Source: Chitinophagaceae bacterium UBA4857 (GTDB taxonomy: Bacteria; Bacteroidota; Bacteroidia; Chitinophagales; Chitinophagaceae). From it: a stretch of 7,177 bases of DNA. The stretch spans positions 1 to 7,177 of the forward strand of contig DHEF01000020.1 in assembly GCA_002399735.1 (NCBI GenBank). Direction: 5' to 3'. Under the pieces are notes generated by a model. The model saw only the letters and a list, made by a program, of their open reading frames with translations, did not search any database and had not been told where the DNA came from. A program made the translations under genes and the position numbers. Each line of letters starts with the position of its first letter. Position 1 is the stretch's first letter. Shown piece after piece: positions 6,034 through 7,177 of the stretch.

Positions 6034-7177
6034 TTGAACCGAACCATTAGCCATTTGCTAACCTGCTTCTGCATTTTGTTTAGCTGTGTATCATTGCAGG
6101 CACAAGACGGGCAATCTATTGATACCGGCACTCATTTGGTTTCTGCCAGGTATATCCAATCGGTTCAATCTACCGCTTCCAACCTTGAAGACAAACTGGA
6201 CAAAAAAACAGAGAAATTACTGCGCAAACTACAGCAACAGGAATCCCACATTTATAAAAAACTACAGAAGACGGATAGTACAAAAGCCAAAGCTTTACTA
6301 GAACAAAGCGAAGCCCAGTATAAAAAGCTGGAGCAAAATATAAAAAAGCTTGGTAAGAAAGGCAATACCTATATTCCCTCCTTAGATACACTTACCAGTA
6401 GTTTTAATTTTTTACAACAAAATCCTGAGTTACTGAAGTTAAAAGACAATGCCAAACAGCTAACCGGTGCCATGGACAAAGTGCAGGGACTGCAACAACA
6501 ATTTAACAAAGCCGAGCTGGTTAAAAAACTGGTAAAGGAAAGAAAACAAACCCTCACCAACCAATTACAAGGTTTGGGTTTTATGAAAGAACTCAAACAA
6601 ATCAACAAACAGGTCTATTATTATCAAGCTCAGGTAAATGAATACAAAGAGATACTAAAGGACCATAAAAAAGCCGAACGCAAAGCCATTGAGTTACTGA
6701 GCCAGACAAAATTATTCAAAGAGTTTATGCAAAAAAACAGTCAACTGGCTTCACTATTTCGTTTACCAACCAACAACCCAACAGACCCTGCAGCATTAAA
6801 CGCATCACTGGCCGGTTTACAAACCAGGGCACAGGTAAATAATTTACTGCAACAACAATTATCCGCACCGGGTGCCATGGATCAGTTTCAACAAAACATG
6901 CAGGACGCACAATCACAGCTAAGCAGTTTAAAAAACAAACTGGGTAATCAGATAGGTAATACCGGAGGTAAGGATATAGACATGCCTGACGGGTTTAAAC
7001 CCAATCAACAAAAAGTAAAAAGCTTCAAGGACAGACTGGAATACAACACCGACTTCCAGAGCCAGCGAAGCAGCGGTTACTTTCCCACCACCAGCGATAT
7101 TGGTTTATCAGTAGGTTATAAGCTCAACGACAAAAGTATCATCGGCATTGGCGCTGCTTACAAACTGGGCTGGGGCA
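6034..7177 (+). CDS. Exported helical Gln/Asn-rich protein with beta-barrel-like C-terminus, 3' partial
   Basis: The frame is open from the TAA at 6022-6024 to the window end and gives 381 residues from the proposed TTG start at 6034. The first in-frame ATG is at 6469, far inside the coding sequence, so a non-ATG start is needed. TTG 6034 gives MNRTISH, then the hydrophobic LLTCFCILFSCVSLQA, a signal peptide best cut after Ala23, before QDGQ. A lipoprotein cut at Cys18 (LFSC) is possible but fits less well. Residues about 50-130 are highly charged and helical (LEDKLDKKTEKLLRKLQQQ), likely coiled coil. Residues about 130-330 are helical and rich in Gln, Asn and Lys. Near residue 355 the character changes to strands (IGLSVGYKL, IIGIGAAYKLGWG), typical of Bacteroidota outer-membrane barrels, and the window cuts it there. 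I recognise no named domain. Function unknown; an outer-membrane location with a periplasmic or surface helical part is inferred. Confidence 0.8.
   Translation, partial: MNRTISHLLTCFCILFSCVSLQAQDGQSIDTGTHLVSARYIQSVQSTASNLEDKLDKKTEKLLRKLQQQESHIYKKLQKTDSTKAKALLEQSEAQYKKLEQNIKKLGKKGNTYIPSLDTLTSSFNFLQQNPELLKLKDNAKQLTGAMDKVQGLQQQFNKAELVKKLVKERKQTLTNQLQGLGFMKELKQINKQVYYYQAQVNEYKEILKDHKKAERKAIELLSQTKLFKEFMQKNSQLASLFRLPTNNPTDPAALNASLAGLQTRAQVNNLLQQQLSAPGAMDQFQQNMQDAQSQLSSLKNKLGNQIGNTGGKDIDMPDGFKPNQQKVKSFKDRLEYNTDFQSQRSSGYFPTTSDIGLSVGYKLNDKSIIGIGAAYKLGWG

Noticed and set aside
6086..6301. Plus-strand ATG frame MYHCRHKTG... overlapping the last gene
   Set aside because: It is out of frame with the long signal-peptide-bearing frame, ends after 71 codons and resembles no protein; it is a shadow despite having an ATG.
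6170..6916. Three minus-strand frames opposite the last gene
   Set aside because: They are antisense to a continuous 381-codon frame with consistent composition, and their Cys/Leu-rich translations are typical of reversed Lys/Gln-rich coding DNA.

Overview
This window is chromosomal DNA from a member of the Bacteroidota, probably the Chitinophagia/Sphingobacteriia side of the phylum. Three observations point there: a DUF5686-type surface protein with a carboxypeptidase-regulatory-like N-terminus, starts without Shine-Dalgarno sequences, and a close match to the Bacteroidota promoter pattern TTTG...TAnnTTTG in front of the tRNA gene. The assignment rests on protein style and signals, not on a database match.

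Layout: positions 43-2541 (minus strand) encode an 832-residue exported protein, a carboxypeptidase-like beta-sandwich domain followed by DUF5686 and an outer-membrane-like C-terminal half. A 566-base AT-rich intergenic region follows; near its right end are two DnaA-box-like nonamers. Positions 3108-4541 (plus) encode complete DnaA. A strong intrinsic terminator follows dnaA, and its U-tract overlaps the -33 element of a good promoter for a tRNA-Ser(GCT) gene at 4671-4762, which has its own terminator.

From the tRNA terminator to about 6030 lies roughly 1.2 kb of AT-rich DNA with no intact gene. It contains a broken toxin-antitoxin operon: an XRE/HipB-like antitoxin gene with two single-base frameshifts and a nonsense codon (5271-5697), then, 8 bases on, a 30-codon stump resembling the start of HipA/HipS (5706-5798). 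This looks like an old insertion downstream of a tRNA gene that has since decayed. No integrase or second attachment site is visible.

At the right edge, from about 6034 to the window end, a long open frame encodes the N-terminal 381 residues of an exported, helix-rich, Gln/Asn-rich protein of unknown function that passes into beta-barrel-like strands at the cut. It has no in-frame ATG near its beginning, so a TTG start is proposed.

The genes do not form one pathway. The window is a replication-initiator locus flanked by two cell-envelope protein genes, with a tRNA-linked decay zone between them.
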